Assembly (NCBI RefSeq): GCF_018531495.1
Contig: NZ_JAHDTI010000005.1
Span: 248,001 to 312,000 of the forward strand
Length of the DNA: 64,000 bases
Source of the DNA: Nonomuraea sediminis
GTDB taxonomy: Bacteria; Actinomycetota; Actinomycetes; Streptosporangiales; Streptosporangiaceae
Reading direction: 5' to 3'
Positions within the stretch are counted from its first letter, which is position 1. Every line of letters starts with the position of its first letter. The position numbers and the translations under genes are program-made. The notes below the pieces were generated by a model. The model did no database searches, was not told the origin of the DNA, and was given only the letters and a program-made list of their open reading frames with translations. Positions 62,848-64,000 of this stretch are shown one piece after another.

Positions 62848-64000
62848 ATGGCCGCTCCTACCAAGCCGACGCGGCGGGAACGCCTGCTGGCCGGATCCGC
62901 GCGAGCGGCGCAGGGCACCGTGCTCTACGTGGACGAGCGGCTCCCGGGAGTGGGCCGCTGGTTACGCCCCAACCTGCGCAAACTCTTCCCGAGCCACTGG
63001 TCGTTCCTGCTCGGCGAGTTCGCGCTGTACTCCTTCGCGCTGCTCGTGCTGACCGGGACGTTCCTGACGCTGTTCTACAAGGCAGCCCCCGACGCGGCCT
63101 ACGCCTCGGTCAGGGAGATCAGCCTCGAGGTGCGCGGCGGGTTGCTGCTGCGACAGCTGCACCACTGGTCGGCGACGATCTTCGTGCTGTCGATCGTGGC
63201 GCACCTGTTCCGCGTCTTCTTCACCGGCGCCTTCCGCAGGCCGCGCGAGCTGACCTGGATGCTGGGCGTGCTGCTGTTCACGCTGGCGCTGTTCGAGTCG
63301 TTCCTCGGGGTCTCGCTGCCGGCCGACCAGCTGGCCTTCTCCGGGCTGCGGGAGGCGCAGGGGCTGCTGCTGTCGATCCCGCTGGTGGGCTCCTACCTGT
63401 CGGCGTTCTTCTTCGGCGGCGAGTTCCCCGGGCAGGTGGTCGGGCGCCTGTTCGTCACGCACGTGCTGCTGGTGCCGGGCATCCTGCTGGCGGTCGCGCC
63501 GCTGCACGCCTTGGTCCTCACCTGGCGGCAGAAGCACACGGAGCGAAGGAGCTCGGGGGGAGAGCGAAGCGGTCGCGACCATCAGCACGAGCGCCGCATG
63601 CCGGACTCCTCGGAGTCGCAGGTGACGGGCGCACCGTTCTTCCCCTACTTCGCGATCAAGAACGGCGCGACGGCCATGTCCACCTTCGCGGCCATCGCGC
63701 TGCTGGCCACGTTCGTGACGGTCAATCCGGTGTGGGAGCACGGCCCCTACCGGCCGGGCGCGGTGCCGCCGTCGGCGCAGCCGTTCTGGTACTTCGGCGT
63801 GCTGGAGGGGGCGCTGCGGCTGGTGCCGCCCTGGGAGATCGTCGTGGGCGGGTACGTGCTGCAGGTCGGGCTCTGGATCCCGATGCTGGTGCTCGGCGGG
63901 TTCTTCACGGTGCTGCTGCTGTACCCGTTCCTGGAGCGGCGGGTGACCAGTGACGGCGGCTACCACCACCTGCTCGACCAGCCCCGCCAGGCGCCCGTGC
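62848..64000 (+). CDS. Cytochrome b (QcrB-like), C-terminus cut by window edge
   Basis: The frame starts at the ATG at 62848 (MAAPTKPTRRERLLAGSARAAQ), with GGGAGG 5 bases upstream, and stays open for 384 codons to the window edge. It follows actinobacterial QcrB closely: RQLHHWSATIFVLSIVAHLFRVFFTGAFRRPRELTWMLG, ALFESFLGVSLPADQLAFSG, GGEFPGQVVGRLFVTHVLLVPGILLAVAPLHALVLTWRQKHT and FFPYFAIKNGA. The four heme-b ligand His lie in HHW, VAHLF, FVTHV and PLHAL. It is a bis-heme membrane subunit of a quinol-cytochrome c reductase. qcrC and qcrA are not upstream, so it appears to be a stand-alone paralogue. Confidence 0.93.
   Translation, partial: MAAPTKPTRRERLLAGSARAAQGTVLYVDERLPGVGRWLRPNLRKLFPSHWSFLLGEFALYSFALLVLTGTFLTLFYKAAPDAAYASVREISLEVRGGLLLRQLHHWSATIFVLSIVAHLFRVFFTGAFRRPRELTWMLGVLLFTLALFESFLGVSLPADQLAFSGLREAQGLLLSIPLVGSYLSAFFFGGEFPGQVVGRLFVTHVLLVPGILLAVAPLHALVLTWRQKHTERRSSGGERSGRDHQHERRMPDSSESQVTGAPFFPYFAIKNGATAMSTFAAIALLATFVTVNPVWEHGPYRPGAVPPSAQPFWYFGVLEGALRLVPPWEIVVGGYVLQVGLWIPMLVLGGFFTVLLLYPFLERRVTSDGGYHHLLDQPRQAPV

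Noticed and set aside
62962..63969. Minus-strand frame opposite cytochrome b
   Set aside because: Gln/His/Arg-rich shadow; the plus strand has a QcrB-like protein with all heme ligands.

Overview
The window comes from a very high-GC actinomycete chromosome, most like Streptosporangiaceae or Streptomyces relatives. Supporting signs are frequent GTG starts, ATGA/TGATG stop-start overlaps, a primary sigma factor beside dnaG, an AfsR-type regulator, NarL-type two-component pairs and Tat/lipoprotein secretion. The assignment is inferred from gene content. No rRNA, CRISPR array, insertion sequence, integrase or phage module was seen. One tRNA (Asn, GTT) is present.

Layout. 0-10.2 kb: a truncated GlxA-type regulator, a cupin, a two-component pair facing an MMPL transporter across a 20-bp palindrome, two dihydrofolate-reductase-fold paralogues around an alpha/beta hydrolase, and a 1063-aa AfsR-like regulator. 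10.3-18.8 kb: a DapB-fold dehydrogenase coupled to a carboxymuconolactone-decarboxylase-family protein, a Tat-secreted cholesterol oxidase, a GH15 glucodextranase/glucoamylase-like enzyme, an acetamidase/formamidase and a MarR/membrane-protein pair. 18.9-23.0 kb: a minus-strand operon of TetR regulator, rifampin-phosphotransferase-like enzyme, 43-aa peptide and aminoglycoside-phosphotransferase-fold kinase, with a palindromic operator candidate. 23.1-34.3 kb: a 1575-aa TPR protein, a PLP enzyme, galactokinase, enoyl-CoA hydratase and a bacterial nitric oxide synthase behind a NarL-type sensor/regulator pair. 34.4-36.2 kb: a repeat-rich islet with an unusually AT-rich membrane-protein gene, ending at tRNA-Asn.

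36.3-47.0 kb: small envelope proteins and a glucosylglycerate-hydrolase-like enzyme precede the most striking system. This is a seven-gene overlapping operon encoding a coiled-coil protein, PknG kinase, PP2C phosphatase, VWA protein, FHA protein, four-TM GlnX-like sensor and GlnH-like lipoprotein, closed by a strong terminator. It combines the mycobacterial GlnH-GlnX-PknG amino-acid-sensing pathway with its own phosphatase, phosphothreonine reader and VWA scaffold.

47.0-64.0 kb: a MarR-controlled haloalkane dehalogenase, repeat arrays, the primary sigma factor, dnaG, a secreted CBM/fn3/DUF1080-like protein, a LytM lipoprotein with degenerate metal ligands, a ferredoxin-reductase-type flavoprotein, dgt, an M48 protease, ppdK and the start of a stand-alone cytochrome b (QcrB-like) gene.

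A dispersed GC-rich intergenic repeat occurs four times (34.4, 35.8, 47.1 and 48.9 kb, one inverted). It is absent from coding sequence.
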